A stretch of 64,000 nt of DNA from Nautilus pompilius (GCA_018389105.1 JACATO010002451.1:1946501-2010500); one strand, 5' to 3'. Counted from the stretch's first letter, positions 1 to 13,009 are shown. A program made the numbers and translations. Notes: generated from the letters alone by a model not told the origin.

Positions 1-2055
1 ATTTAATAAGTTATTTTCACACAAAAACACAATTATTATTCATACAACTGTATTATTTGGTACACAAAGAAAGTTACAGATAAAACTGAATTTAATGTTA
101 AGTTGCTTCATAAATGTTACTGAACAGTTAAACTCTTAATGAGATTTATGCAAATGTTCACAACCCTGCACAAATTTGTTGTAGTCAGGATTCAGCATTC
201 TTGTAGTTATACACAAGACAGAGTGCAAAATTGAGTCTGTTAGAAGAGACCTGTTCTTTGATTTGTTAATGTTCATACATGAGAAAATCTGTTCACAAAT
301 ATAGGTTGAAGCAAAGAATACACACATTTTTCTGGCAAACTTCTCTGTACTAACTGATGCATAGAATTCAGTCAGTTTCATATTCTTAAAACTCTTCTTC
401 AGAGTATTGTCTGCTTGGAAATCAATTAATTCTAGCTGGAGATCATTTGATGCTGCTTCAATATTAGATGAAAAGGGGTATCTCAGCAAATTGAACTAAT
501 GTTCCATAGATTTAAAATCAGCAAACCGCCTTGAAAACTCATCTTTTAAAGCAGATATCTGCTGACTATTTCTCTGAACAGACTTGTGGGACAGTCTGTG
601 TCTGTAACAAGGGAAAACGCACAAATTTGTGCTCACTCAGTTGTTTGGAAAAGAGTGCTAATTTCACTTGAAATGATATAATTTCCACAAACAATTCATG
701 TGCAAAAACACCCTTGCCTTGTAACTTAATGTTCGGTTCATTCAGTTTGTCGAAAATGTCAACTGTGAATGCTAAATCGTACACCCATTCTGTCTTTTTC
801 ATGTTACTTAACAATTCACAACTGATGTTCTTCATTTCAAGAGCAAAATTTCTTCTCTCAGATTCCACCCTCAAAACATTTTCCAGGCTTAACCAACGTA
901 CATTGCTATGATACAGTACATCTGAATATTCGCACTCCATATAATCCAGCAGATTTCTGAACTGTCTGTGATTTAGCCCCCTGGCTCAGATTAAGTTAAT
1001 GACACACCACAGGATCAATCACACGTTTGAAATCCAGGACAGATTTACAGACACTTTCCTGGTGAATAATGCAATGGAATGATAAGTGTGAAGTGGATGC
1101 TCACCTTTCACTTTGTCATTAAGCAGTTTTATGAAGCCAACATGTTTTCCTGTTAATGCAGGTGCACCATCTGTTGTAATGCTTGCCAACTTGTTCCAAG
1201 GTAAACTAGATCCATCCAAGCAGTTTTTAACACATTCATACAAATCTTGGCCAGTTGTGGTGTCCTTCAATGGTTCAACTGACAGCAACTCTTCAGTAAT
1301 TGCAAAATTATCATCAATTCCTCTAATAAACACAAGCAGTTGTTCTGTCTTGTATGTCAGTGATCTCATCTAGTGCCAGTGAGTACCACTCAAATGACTT
1401 GCCAGCCTCAAGTAGCTGTTCTGACAGATTCTGCGAAATGGAATCAATACGACAAACTACAGTTCTCCTTGACAAAGATATAGCTTCAATTTTTGTTCTG
1501 ACTTCTGGCCATGCAATATCAACAGCATCAAGCATACAGTCCTTTAAAAATTCTGCTTCAGAAAACACTTTATGTTTGGCAATTTTATAAGCAAGCGCAA
1601 AACTGTCCTTTGTGGCAGCCTCTTGTATGGTTGTTTGTTTTACAAAAAAAGTTTGTTGTTGTTTTAAACTTCTGTGCTTAGTCTGAAAATGTCTCTTCAA
1701 ATTATACTCCTTAAAAGCAGCATCACTGTTATGGCATATTAGGCACACTGCTTCATTTCTAATATTTGTAAATAAATATTTCTGTCTATTCCTTGTTAAA
1801 CGTACGGAATTCATCTTCAATTTTCCGTTTTTTTTTTTGTAGCACTCATTGTTAGGATAATAAAATTTGAAATATATATCAAAAGACTTTAAAATAATAC
1901 TACGTCCATCGCTATCGTCCGTTTCTGTTTAAACATGACCGCGAAACCTCATTGTAGTCTCGTTAAGTGCGTTATTCTGTGCGAGAATGTCTGGGACCGC
2001 ACGAATTGACATCGCCGTGCAAGAACGTTTGCGGGCCCTAGTTTGCTCACCTCTG
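1..2055 (-). mobile_element. hAT (Charlie-like) DNA transposon, 3' part cut by window start
   Basis: The right terminus reads, on the minus strand, CAGAGGTGAGCAAACTAGGG. This matches the Charlie-type hAT end pattern CAGNGGTNNNCAAACT. The 8 bases outside it (2056-2063, TATTAGTG) would be the target duplication, but the other end lies before position 1, so this cannot be confirmed. The body carries a broken transposase on the minus strand. The terminus and the coding content independently support the call. Confidence 0.8.
136..1820 (-). pseudogene. Broken hAT transposase, GTF2IRD2/SCAND3-like
   Basis: Four minus-strand open segments in different frames follow each other in protein order. Segment 1820-1323 has a BED-type zinc finger (C-x2-C then H-x4-H, about residues 27-50) and the SLALDEITDIQD motif with the first catalytic aspartate. 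Segment 1369-1019 continues with a TTDGAPALTG motif. Segment 940-566 holds the conserved VRWLS block. Segment 489-136 holds the C-terminal hAT dimerisation region, including CEQIFSCMNINKSKNRS. The two first segments overlap in different frames, so at least three frameshifts or deletions separate the pieces. The family mobilises hAT elements by DDE chemistry and has given rise to domesticated genes such as GTF2IRD2. The breaks make this copy inactive. It is not a host gene. Confidence 0.85.
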
Positions 2056-2063
2056 TATTAGTG

Positions 2064-3176
2064 CAAGCTATTTTCTAAAATCTCATGAAAATGACCAATA
2101 TTTGAAGAACTAAGATGTATGAAAGAAAGTTTGATATCATGTTGAATGTATAAATGTTCTATAAAAGTTTAAGTTGCATTGAGGACAACAAAAAATTGTA
2201 AGTGGTTTCAGTAGAAAGAGTTTCTGCATAATAAAAATAATAAAAGAAAAAAGATAGATGTTCAGAGTTATGATTAACCATCATTCTAAAGTAGCAATGA
2301 GGTAAGACAAGAAATAGATTTAAATAAAGCACTGAAAGGAGAAAAACATCTTTTGCTCATGGTTGAAATTATTGTACTTAGAAAAATGTAGTTCTTTTAT
2401 TGTTTTACTTCAACAGTTTTAGCAGTCACTAGACGACCTGTGAACCTGTTTGGTTCCCATTGTGACAGCGGTTGATGACAAAAAGACGACACACAATTTT
2501 AATATTATCGAGTGATCAAATTTTAATTTTATGAAAAGTTGAGCATTTACATCAGGAGTCACTGTCTAATGAAGCAGGCGTTTAATCACAACATTCTTGG
2601 CAACCGCTAAATTAAAACACACTATATTGCCAGTAATAATTACAAAAGTCTTAATAAACCCCTGTTGCTGCATACCTGCCTATAACCTCCGGACGCTTGC
2701 CGCTGTAGTCCAAATAACTGCCAAATCGTAATGTGGCGCCTAACCGCCGGACGTTCATGCTCCAGACAAAACAACCACCGGATGCCACGAGGTAATCAAA
2801 ATGACCGCCAAATCGTAATTTGGCGGGCTCGCTTAAGCAGCCGTTGTAGCTTCGTTCTCGATCTCGGTATACGTCACTGCTGTTGCCATATTAGGATCCG
2901 CCTGGCCTGGCCTCGTTATCGATATCAGGATATTAAATTAGGATAAAGGACGCTCAGGCTGTATTCAAAATAACCGCTAGTGCGTTTACGTCACTGCTCT
3001 CGACCTATTGGGATCGGCCTTACCTCGTTCTCGATAAATTAGGAGAAAAGCAGCCGCTAAATTAAAACACGGTTTGCTCTTAATATTCGTTGCCCGATTT
3101 AAACGAAACTTGCTACTGCACACCGCAGTCGGATGGTGGGTAAGGTGACCATAAAATTATATCACTTTCGTGCACC
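2064..3176. repeat. Intervening DNA with degenerate direct repeats
   Basis: This is the stretch between the two hAT elements. The first 650 bases are AT-rich with nothing recognisable. From about 2600 short motifs recur with changes. GCCAAATCGTAAT(G/T)TGGCG occurs near 2719 and 2808. TACGTCACTGCT occurs near 2871 and 2987. CCGCTAAATTAAAACACR occurs near 2605 and 3053. A GGATC-rich segment ending in a TCGATA motif occurs twice. This suggests an old tandem repeat or nested duplication. No coding potential is seen. Confidence 0.45.
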
Positions 3177-3184
3177 GTTTAGAC

Positions 3185-6100
3185 TAGTGATTCTCAACCT
3201 TTTTTGGGCCATGCCCCACCTAATCACCTCTAAAATCCTGATGCCCCCATGTGGTGATATATAATAATTCTTATCATTTAAAAAGTTAACTCCGTTTCAG
3301 CTGAAGAAGCTTAAAACGCCAATACCTTGGTTTAAACAAGCTTCAAAAGAACATGGCATCCATGAAAAATGAAATAAGCAAAAGACAGTTAAAGTTTTGA
3401 GCAAGAAATTACTGAAAAAATTGTAAGAAAAAATATTAAGTGGTATTAGATTTTAATAATGATACATATGATAATAAGAGAGAATTCACAGGTAATAAAG
3501 AGAGAGAAAATTTCTATATTTATGAAAATATTTGTGGATTGTCTCATACAAAAACAGCAAATAAAAATTCAAAACATGTAATAGAAAACTGAAATGTACT
3601 ATGAACACAAACTAATTTGAATGGAAGCTTATTTGATCATTTTAATTACTGTACAATAAAGTATAGGTTCCTATCAAATGCAAAATGCCATTTGAGCACA
3701 CCTCAAGAAAAGCGGAATAAAGTTAGTGAGACCCTTGTGCTTCATGCCTGCTGCAAAGAGATTTTATATTAAGCACTAATTTAGTCAGCTTTAGTCTCAA
3801 ATCTCCTCGTTTACTGATATCCAGTGAATTTCTTTTCTTCAGTAGCAAATCATTTACAACGCTAAAGCCACATTCAGCTAAATATGAAGATGGAAACGGT
3901 AACAACAGTTTCCTTACAAAGCTATTTGAATTTGGGTATTTAGTTTCTGTCTCATCACAAAGCCATGCCATCGCTCCTTTTATGTTGAATAAAGTTTTAA
4001 CTGACTCATCATTTTTTATTTCCGAGAGTTCTTCTTGGTACTGCACTGAAACATCAGATAAATCCACAAGCACTGGCTGCATCACCCACGATGGAAAATT
4101 AATCTGTTTTAAATCAGAAAATCTTTCTTTAAAATCAGAGGCCAATATTTTCAGATGATCCACAATGACAAGCACAGCAGCCTCAGTCGGCTCACATTTT
4201 TTTAGCCAATGAAATTGGTCAAAATTTTTGTCAGAAATATTTTTTTGGCATAACTCGATAAATGAAATAAAGCCAAATATCTTCGCCTTTGCATCAACAA
4301 GTGTTTTATTTGTTCCTTGAAGTTGTTTATTCAACACATTCAGTTTTTCGAAAATATCTGCTAAATAACTCAAAAACGCTTTTCCATCAACGGTTAGCAG
4401 GTGCTTCATTTCAGGCTTGTCACTTAGAAAGCCACTAAGTTCATCAAACAGTTCCATGAATCTTTTCAAACAATTCCCTTTCGAAAGCCACCGTACCTCA
4501 GTGTGAAGTAAAAGTCTCACATAGTCTGAATTGTTATCTTCACAAAATTTCTCGAAAAGACGCTCACATTTGACATTAATTTTGATAGCATTGATAGATT
4601 TTATAACTGATTTCAGTACCTCATTAAGTACAGGAGAAATATTTTTCGACACTAAGTTCTCTCTATGAATAATACAGTGCACAAGAAGCATCTCCGGATT
4701 CTCATCTTTCATCAATTTTAAGCAGCCATTTTTCTTGCCCATCATAACAGGAGCACCATCAGCTGCACAAGATGTTATGTTTTCCATTGGTATATTATTG
4801 ATATCTAAGTAGTATTTTAGTCTATTATATATATATCAGCGGCGGTATCTAAAGATTTGCAGAATAACATTTCTTCAACAAATTCACCTTTATCAATATA
4901 TCTTACATAAGTTAGCAATAAGGCCTCACTGCCTCTCACAGTTGATTCATCCATTTGTACTGAGAATTTTCTTGATTTCAGCTTTTCAACAAGTTGTGTT
5001 TCAATATCTTCACTCATTTCATCTATTCTTCTCCTAACAGTGTCGTTACTGAGTGGCATGGCTTTAACATCTTTGTCATCTTTTTCCAGAACTGTTTTAA
5101 GAAATGCAGATATTGATGGTTTAATTAAATCCTCCCCTATAGTGTGATTTTTTCCAGATTTAGCAATGAGTAAAGAAATTTCATAACTTGCCTCAAGAGT
5201 ACGACTGATAGTAACAGTTTGTGCAGTGAACAGAGACTTTATTGTTGATCTTTTTTCAATCTTATTCTTTAAAGATTTGACGTAATTCAAACCTGAATTT
5301 ACATACGCACTATGTTTCGCCTTCAAATGCGCCTCAAGACGACCTCGTTTCATTGATTCGTTGGTCAAGCATTGTTGGCATAAGAGTCAGAAAGGTGACC
5401 TTTCATCATGAGCAGCGGGTATGAAACCAAATTTCAAAAATTCCTCTGAATACTGACGAACTTTCTTTTTGCTTGCACTACTCATTTTATGCATAGGGGC
5501 TGTGACTGAAATAAATGAGTAATCTTAAGAAGTGAAATGCACTTTCAGAATTTAAGACGTTTAACTTAACACAAAAATGAAATAAAATAATTAGAACGTT
5601 CAAGTAAATACATAAATGAAATGAAGTTAACACATAATTAATAAAACAATGCCGATTCGTTTTATATAGCATATAAGGACAGACAGTGCGGTACACCAGA
5701 TTTTTACGAATGTGTGAGAAATTTGTATCACACGCGAATGTATTGACGATAATCGTCTGACAAAAATATGCACACACACATACACAATGAATTTGGCAAG
5801 ACTTGTATTATATTAGCATTTGGACTATTAAGTTTTCATCTCTGACACTTTATGTATCTTCTCGTATCATCGTAATACTAAACAATCAAATATATTCACG
5901 AGCAACCAAAGAAATATGTATCAATTACCTTGCGTGAAAATACCAAAACAACTTCTTTGTTTACGAGCTCTGAATTTTCAGAAAATGTAAATGCTCTCCT
6001 TTGAGAGAAAACGGAGGAAACAGTTATTATAATGGTAACTTAGCAAAAGCCCTTTGAATCGCATTTCTAAATCAAATTCAATAAATAAGGTTCTTCCATG

Positions 6101-6338
6101 ACCTCGTGCACTTTGTGTTACGTGCATGAAGAGCGATGGCACAGTGATTATGTAATAACTATACACTAAAAAAATATTTACTCAAAATAGCATCTGAAAC
6201 ATAAACTTTACCTGATGGAAAATCCAAAAAATAAAAATCGAAAATTTGGACCCAGACCTCTTCATTCGTACTCAATTGCCCCCCTTAAAAATCGAATTGT
6301 CTACCTGTGGGGCGTACGTCCCACGTTGAGAACCACTG
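3185..6338 (-). mobile_element. Complete hAT transposon (ZBED-like) with 8-bp target duplication
   Basis: The left end reads TAGTGATTCTCAACC. The right end, read on the minus strand, begins CAGTGGTTCTCAACG. These are the classic hAT terminal inverted repeats (CAGNGGTTCTCAACC). The 8 bases GTTTAGAC flank the element perfectly on both sides (3177-3184 and 6339-6346) and match the TA-centred hAT target pattern. The 3.15-kb element encodes one transposase on the minus strand (3723-5485). The perfect target duplication and few coding lesions suggest a fairly recent insertion compared with other elements here. Confidence 0.93.
3723..5485 (-). pseudogene. ZBED5-like hAT transposase, near-intact with two lesions
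   Basis: From an ATG at 5485 the minus strand encodes a protein of about 586 residues in ZBED5-like order: basic N-terminus, BED zinc finger (ending in a H-x4-H type HLKAKH), first catalytic aspartate in FSVQMDEST, a CAADGAP block, HCIIHRE, the VRWLSKG block, and a C-terminal dimerisation region near SSYLAECGFS with KKRNSLD. Two defects are visible. A TGA at 5389-5387 replaces codon 33, at the place where the first zinc-binding cysteine of the finger is expected. A 2-bp excess in the TA run at 4826-4836 shifts the frame after DTAADIY. The sequence is otherwise open on both sides of each lesion. The gene has no intron and lies wholly inside the element. I infer it is non-functional but recently lost. 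Confidence 0.9.
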
Positions 6339-6397
6339 GTTTAGACGGAGTTTCGGGAACATATATACATACATACAAGATCAGAGTTTTAGTAATA

Positions 6398-7003
6398 CAG
6401 TTGACGCCCGCGTAATCGCGGTTCGGCATTCGCGGCCCCGGTTATTCGCGGAATTTTCCTTAGAACCTAACTAATAATTGTTTGTGGAAACCCCGCATAT
6501 TCGCGGAATCGCAAATATCTTCCGCGATTTTTTAATGGCTTTTTTCGTGGCAATATATATTTTTTCACGCCTTTTAATGCTAAATTATTAATAACAATAT
6601 AATTTACTAATTTTGTAATATAAATACTAACGTAAATTCAGCAAAATATCAATATAAAATAAACGCTATTGGCTGGAGGTTTGAAAGTAGCCAATCCGAG
6701 AGCGTTATTCATTTCTCCTTGATGCTGATTGGCTGCTTCCCACGAGGCGCTGTCTCAGGCAGATGCAGCCCCGCACCATCCCAGTTTACCGCGTGTAGCT
6801 ATCTCGAGTGTTTCTCTGAGTGTTGTATTTTTTATTAAATTATTATTATATATTTACTTATATTTTTTATTATATTTTACGTTATATTTTGACGTTTATA
6901 GGCATTTATAGGCATTTTTATGGACCACGTCCAATATTCGAGGGTTTTCACTCTTCGCGGGTGCTTTAGGAACGTAACCCCCGCGAATACAGGGGAACAA
7001 CTG
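6398..7003. mobile_element. Tigger/pogo-type MITE
   Basis: The left end CAGTTGACGCCCGCGTAATC and the right end, read on the minus strand, CAGTTGTTCCCCTGTATTCG are imperfect inverted repeats rich in CGCGG and TTCGCGG motifs, as in Tigger-family ends. A TA dinucleotide flanks each side (6396-6397 and 7004-7005), as expected for Tc1/mariner/pogo insertion. The 606-bp element has no transposase remnant, so it is a non-autonomous derivative. Confidence 0.85.
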
Positions 7004-7005
7004 TA

Positions 7006-10000
7006 TATATATAGATAGATAAATAGGTAGATGATTCTTCAAAATGCCAATGTATGTGTTTTTCAAGCATTAACTGAAGTACAGCATTTTTTGGTTATGC
7101 AGACTTTAAAATTATGTAGTGATATTTTATTGTTGAGTATTTCATTATTTTTTACAGAGATTTTGTTGTCTACAATTTTGACTTTGTACCTCTAAGTTGA
7201 TCAAACGACAGAAAATTTTGCAGTGTAACTTTTTGTCTGAAAGATTCTAATACATGGGCTACTTACTAGGAAATAAAAGAGAAACAGAGAATAACTTATT
7301 ATTAGGTTATTGGAAATTTCCCAAGTGCAAATCATTGATCTTTCTTTTTATCAAACAGGTTTGTGGGAGTGTGTAAGCAGGGATTATTAGGACTTTGAGG
7401 GTAGTGTTGAGATAAGCAATTATTAATATTCACCGTTGACTTGACATTGGTATTAATTTTTTAGAAAAAGTATGGTTTAGCTGAAAATAGCAAATAATTT
7501 TCAAAATTTATGACAACCTAGTTTCTGCTGACACAATGCGCCAAACCATGGATAAATTCTCTTTGAAACATTTTAAATAACTTTATTCTTTTCTGCTGTT
7601 TTTATACATAAAAGTAATTTCATTTGAAAGTAACTTGCAATTTACCTTATGGAAGATGAATATTTATTTAAAAGGAAGTTAGAATTAGACTTTCAGAATG
7701 AAAAAGGGTATTAAAGTTTCTGATTAAGAATATTTTCAAAATATTATTTTTAATAAAATTTGCATAAAATAATTTTTGGCACACAATCATCACAACACTG
7801 GGAAATTTTGCAGTTTTTTAAAAAAGTTATCTCAAGCTTTTGGTATCGCAAGGAATTGCTATTATAATGCCAAAAAAGAGAGCAAAAATGTAATAGGTAA
7901 AATGTTGAAACAGTTTGTGTTTGAAATTTCTCAAATGATTATGATTGGTATAGAAAAATTATCTGGGTTATATTCCTGTTTTACTGCTTTACTATTTAAA
8001 AATGTTTGATATCTTGGCAAATTTTACATGCACAGAGGCAAACTATACAGTAAGTATTTTTTCTTTGGTAGAAAAGAAAAAAGAAAACAAAGAAAAGTTT
8101 GTTGAACATTTTGGTAGCACTAGAAGAGATTGCAAAGTACAGCAAGTAAATAAAGAGTGGCACCCCTCCTAAGTACAATAGGTAAAGTGATTGCATGAAA
8201 GTTGCTCTATCATGGCTTGTTATAGAAATAGAAAAAAGATGTGAAAACCAGTTGTTAGGAAAGCCACAAGGATAGACAAAAGGAGAGGTGAAAAAATGAA
8301 TATATTTGTAGAAATTTTACATTGTGCAAAATAATTAGCTGAAAACCATGATAGTTGAGAATTTAGATTATTCATGCTAGGAATGTTACTAAAAAAAGAA
8401 GATTAAATGATAATGCAGATAAGAATTTGCAATTGATTGGAGTTTTCATTACACAAGTAATCAATTTAGAGATGTGAAAAGTGAAGGAGATTAAATGTGT
8501 TGTAGACAGTTTAAGTCTAATGTTCCTTATCACTAAACAGATTTATTTTCTTTGTTCTTAGATCTCAAAAAAAGGAAAAATTGTAATTAATTTGACAACA
8601 TTTGAAATTACATTACAGTTAGTAATAGTTCTGCTGCACACATTTGAAAGCTGAAATGTGCATCTCAAAAATGGATTCCTATCTATTATTAATACTGCAT
8701 AAGGCTAATAAAAGAGAAAAGAACTATAAAAAATCAAAGAAAACACCTGCACCTTTTTCAGCTGTGACTACGTTTTTCTTAAAGTAATTTTTATTAAGCT
8801 ACTTTGTTTATGTTTATCATCAAAGAATCAACTAAAATACCCTTAAATATTAGTTCATTTTCATTAAAACATCAATATGACTGCTATTACACATGCACAC
8901 ATGCATTTATTGTCAGTGGAAGCCTGAAGAAATTTACACTAAAGTACTTCCATAATCAGTCAATGATAGAATCTTTGACACACACTGAAGAAAGAACTGA
9001 GTGTCCAAGAAACCACTAGTAAACCCCTGATTTTAGTAATGCTTTCAACACATCACTAAACAAAAACTCTGCCAAGTTTAGTTCTAAAAAATGTTTTCAT
9101 TTACAGAAATCTTAACTTTTAAATAGTGATATTTATTTACTAGATCCATTGAAGAAATCTGTCAAAATCATAAAGATATCTTTATAATATGTTTAAAACT
9201 TGTCTTTTCATCTTGGAGCTATAGTATGTGCAGAATCTCAAACATATCTTTAGTATTGGAACCCATGTTTATTGAGAAATCTTTAATACATTTGTATCTC
9301 TCTGCGAACACTTTAAATATCAATTCATATTGAAGATATGCATAGCTAACTGATAAACAAAATCTTAAATCCAAATGTGATCCATAACAAATTTATTGTG
9401 ATGTCTTACCAAACTCAGTTATTAAGGTAATACATAATAAAATTGTTTAGTAAAAGAATTTCAGTCAGTTTCTTCAAAATGACAGACAGGTTGTTTTTTT
9501 CTGCATACAAAATGTCTAGGTAGTTTTTAAAATTAAATTTTAATTATTTATTACATTTAATATTTTTATCAGATACTTGGTATACGTTAACACCGCCAAC
9601 TTTCTTGTTTTCATTTCTTAAGGAAAAATTAATTGTTTTTTTTTCTGTAAAGAGATTCTTTAGGCAGAGTTTTTGTTTAATGATGTGATAGAAGCATTCT
9701 AAAAGCAGGATTTTACCAGTGGTTTTTGAACACTCAGTTCTTCTTTTAATGTATATGGCATGAAGGAATTCTAACCCCATCTATTGATTTTCAGAGTACT
9801 AGATTGTAAGTTTCTTTGTAAATCACTAATGTTGTGTTATGCTAGTGTTGCTTTTGTTTATCCTTTGTTGTTAGCTACAAGAATACTTAGTGCACATTTA
9901 TGAACAAGAAAAGATGAAAAATTAATTAGACAGCATTAAACTGAGACAATGTTTTGATTTGTGTGTTCTTATAAAGAAATCTTCTGAGGAGTGATTGTTT

Positions 10001-11000
10001 GTTTCTCATATATACTTTATTCTTTAGAGGTCTGTCTGTAAGCTGCTATCTGTTTCTTAATTTTTAAGTTTGTCTCATTAAATCTTCAAATGTTTGTACT
10101 TATTACCAGTATCTACACACTTCCTTTTAGTGGAGCAGTTAGCATTGCTATTTAGTAGCTGGGTCTTTATGTGTATTATGTATAGTGTAAATCAATTTTG
10201 AGCTGCAAAAAATAAAATTGATAATTTGTGATTAAATTTTAGTAAAGCTTTTGAAAAATTCTAATGTAAAGGTCATTTGAAAAATGAATGGTTTTATTGT
10301 TTGTTTAATGGTTCAGTTTTTAGAAGTATTGCCACTGATATATGTCATAGTTCTGTTTATGGCTCTTTACTTTAATTCATATCAATGAATGTGTAGATGT
10401 GACATTTTAAAGATTTGCACAAGATAATACAAAGACTTTTAAAGATCTAATCACCATAAAAGCTTCCAACTAAGTTTCAGTTTAAATATGTTTTATTGCT
10501 AATTCTAATAGAAAATGGACTCTACCACAAAAAATAATGTCATTTTAGACACTAGAAGATTTTCCAAGTAGACCATTTTATTTTTATAAATAAGACAAAC
10601 AAACACAGCATACACAAGATTGAAAGTAATCCTAGCAGGGTTTAAACAAAATTAATTAAGATTTAAGTTTATAAATAAACAAAATATGTTGGGAAACTAT
10701 TTTTAAAACTACATTTAATATTTTAGGCAAAAATAATCAAACTTTAACTGAATAAATAAAATTTGATTCTTTTTCAAATAATGGAATTAAATAATTTGTA
10801 TCTTTTCATTTATGACAAATGTTAAATTTTCTGTGTAGAGAGTAAAAGGCTAACAACAGCAGCACATTCTGCACAGATGGTTTTGACATCAATAAAATGT
10901 GTTTGTACTGGTGATATGGTCTTGTCTCTTACTTCTCTCTTAGATCTTTTTCCTAATTTCTGTATATACCTTTATTTAACTTCCAGTTTCTCTTACAACA
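7006..11000. other. AT-rich intergenic DNA, nothing recognised
   Basis: About 4 kb of AT-rich sequence with only short open frames. I found no protein motif, terminal repeat, tandem array or RNA-gene signature on either strand. Confidence 0.6.
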
Positions 11001-11002
11001 AT

Positions 11003-11029
11003 GCTGCTGCTGTTGTTGTTGTTGTTGTA
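11003..11029. repeat. (GCT)n(GTT)n triplet run, SINE tail
   Basis: GCT triplets pass into GTT triplets on the + strand. In SINE orientation this is the CAA/CAG-rich 3' tail. Confidence 0.85.
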
Positions 11030-11350
11030 GAGCGAGTTGGATTTCCGAACGAGGTTCTTGCAATGGCATCGCATCCCGTAAAGACAAGTGGCCTGTTCTC
11101 TGACGAGTCCTCCTCGTTACTGAGAGATGTTCGTCGAGCCGACAAACGGCCCGGTCCCCCGACACCGTGGGCCCCCAGGACCCGGGAGGTCTCTCTCACG
11201 TCGGACACCAAGGAGATGTCGTACAGCTGTTTCACGCTATGGCGATCATCAGCGACAACTCTCCTCAAACCCCAGCCTGGGATCGAACCCGGTACAGGAG
11301 CAACGGTCCCCTTACGGAGCTAACCCGCTACCACCTGCCCCACCGGGCCG
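11012..11350 (-). mobile_element. tRNA-derived SINE
   Basis: On the minus strand the segment starts GGCCCGGTGGGGCAGG. It then shows an A-box-like TGGTAGCGGGTTAGC and a B box GGTTCGATCCC (about 11279-11290), spaced as in a tRNA gene promoter. A GC-rich, tRNA-unrelated body of about 240 bases follows, ending in a (CAA)n/(CAG)n tail at 11003-11029. Both flanks contain TGCTGCTGCTG, which could be the target duplication but is confounded by the triplet repeat. Such elements are transcribed by RNA polymerase III and copied by a partner LINE. GC-rich composition against an AT-rich background supports recent insertion. The short open frames across it are not genes. Confidence 0.8.
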
Positions 11351-12930
11351 GTTGCTGCTGCTGTACTGTTGGACGGACTATGAAGAAATATCAACATTGC
11401 AATTGCTATCAAAAAGTATAAAATTAAAGTTTCTGTCACATTTTTTATAATAAGTTAATTTAGCTGTTTAACAAATTGTACACTTTAAACTGTAGTGTTC
11501 ACACTGGACTTTAAAGGTCTTCACTTGTTAGCTCATAATTTAGTAATTTTACTCTTGATGATTTTGTGAAGACCAATTGTGGACAACAGTTAAAAATCTT
11601 TGTTGGTGTGGACAAAAGTATGATTCTTTAACAAAATCTATAGCTCGCTTATATTTGCATTTTGTTTCTTTCTTTACTAACATAGTATACAGGAAGTCAT
11701 CAAGCACAGACTAGTTATAAATGGAAACAGGGTCATTTAATATAGTCCCATTCTTAAATTATTTATTTAGTGCGTATTTAAATGTGTTGATTGTACAGTA
11801 CAGACAAGTATTTTGGTTGTTTATTTTTTTGGAACCATTGGAAAATATAAACAGTTTTGGAAATAAACCTAATGGGTCATTGCCATGTGATTGGTGTGGA
11901 TTTATTCACTTTTCTGAATCTATCTAGTAGACCTATCTGTGCAGTTCTATGATCTGTCACATTAGACTAGTATCTGGGATTTTTATGTAATGGTGATTTT
12001 GCCTTTGTAAACACTGCTTAATTTCCGTGTCAGAAATTCTGCATTTAGTCAAAGAAAAGTTGAATCTAACCTGTTTTATCAAAATCTTTTTTTTTTTGTT
12101 AGTCCTAAAACTACACATGAACCAAACTGTAAGAATACCAAGTCAAAGATACTTGACAGCCAGAATTTAAGAAAAGAAAAGCTGCACTAAAAATAAACTC
12201 ATTAAAAAGAGAAAAAATTCTAATAGCATATTATTTTTAAAGATAATTATGTTATTCTACTTTTATCTAGATATATTTAATTCTATTTATATTTAAATTA
12301 AAATTTATCTTGTCTAAATGTTTTCAGAAAGTAATGTAATAGAAATTGATTATAGTAGAATTATTATTTTTTAGTTTAGTTATTACTGTGCTGTTCATGC
12401 TGAAAGCTTGATCTGAAAATTCAGGATGTTGAACTAATATTTATTGAAATTTAAGAAGAAAAAACTGAGAAGAGATATGGTAATTGACAAAGGCTTATTT
12501 AATATTTTATTGTAAATAATTTTAATAGAAAAGGAGCAAGTTAGCAAATTTGATGATACTTAAAATTTGTGGGGGGAATTACATCCAATTAATGATGTGG
12601 GCTCTCTTGTCATCAGGAACAGATGGTATTGAATATGTAACTTATTAATTATGTGCTTTAAATCTCCAAAAATGTATATATTATAGAAGTTGTATTTACC
12701 ACTAATAGTATCTAGCTTTCTGTTTATGTTATATTATTTAGGTGACTCGACAATAATTTTTAACCATTTCTATGGATTAGCAACTGTAACTTCATATTTT
12801 ATTTTATTCTCTACTTTAATTAATTCCTCTTTATAGATGGGACTTTTAGTTTTGTACAGCTTTGTGAGATTTTTTTTTTTTTTACATTTGCTTTACATTT
12901 TATTTTTTTAAGGAAAATAACAATGGTTTA

Positions 12931-12936
<6 letters not shown>
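11351..12936. other. AT-rich intergenic DNA, nothing recognised
   Basis: No motif, repeat or long open frame could be assigned in this stretch. It lies between the SINE and a hairpin-forming microsatellite. Confidence 0.6.

Positions 12937-13008
<72 letters not shown>
12937..13008. repeat. (TC)n-CACACAC-(AG)n self-complementary microsatellite
   Basis: A TC run is followed by CACACACA and then an AG run. The arms are reverse complements of each other, so the block can fold into a hairpin of more than 20 base pairs. Confidence 0.95.

Positions 13009-13009
<1 letters not shown>

Noticed and set aside
6729-6911. 60-codon + strand open frame
   Set aside because: It lies inside the Tigger-type MITE and shows no transposase motif.
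10877-11450. Several overlapping open frames of 70-148 codons
   Set aside because: They lie across the SINE and its triplet tail on both strands; the openness comes from GC-rich repeat composition.
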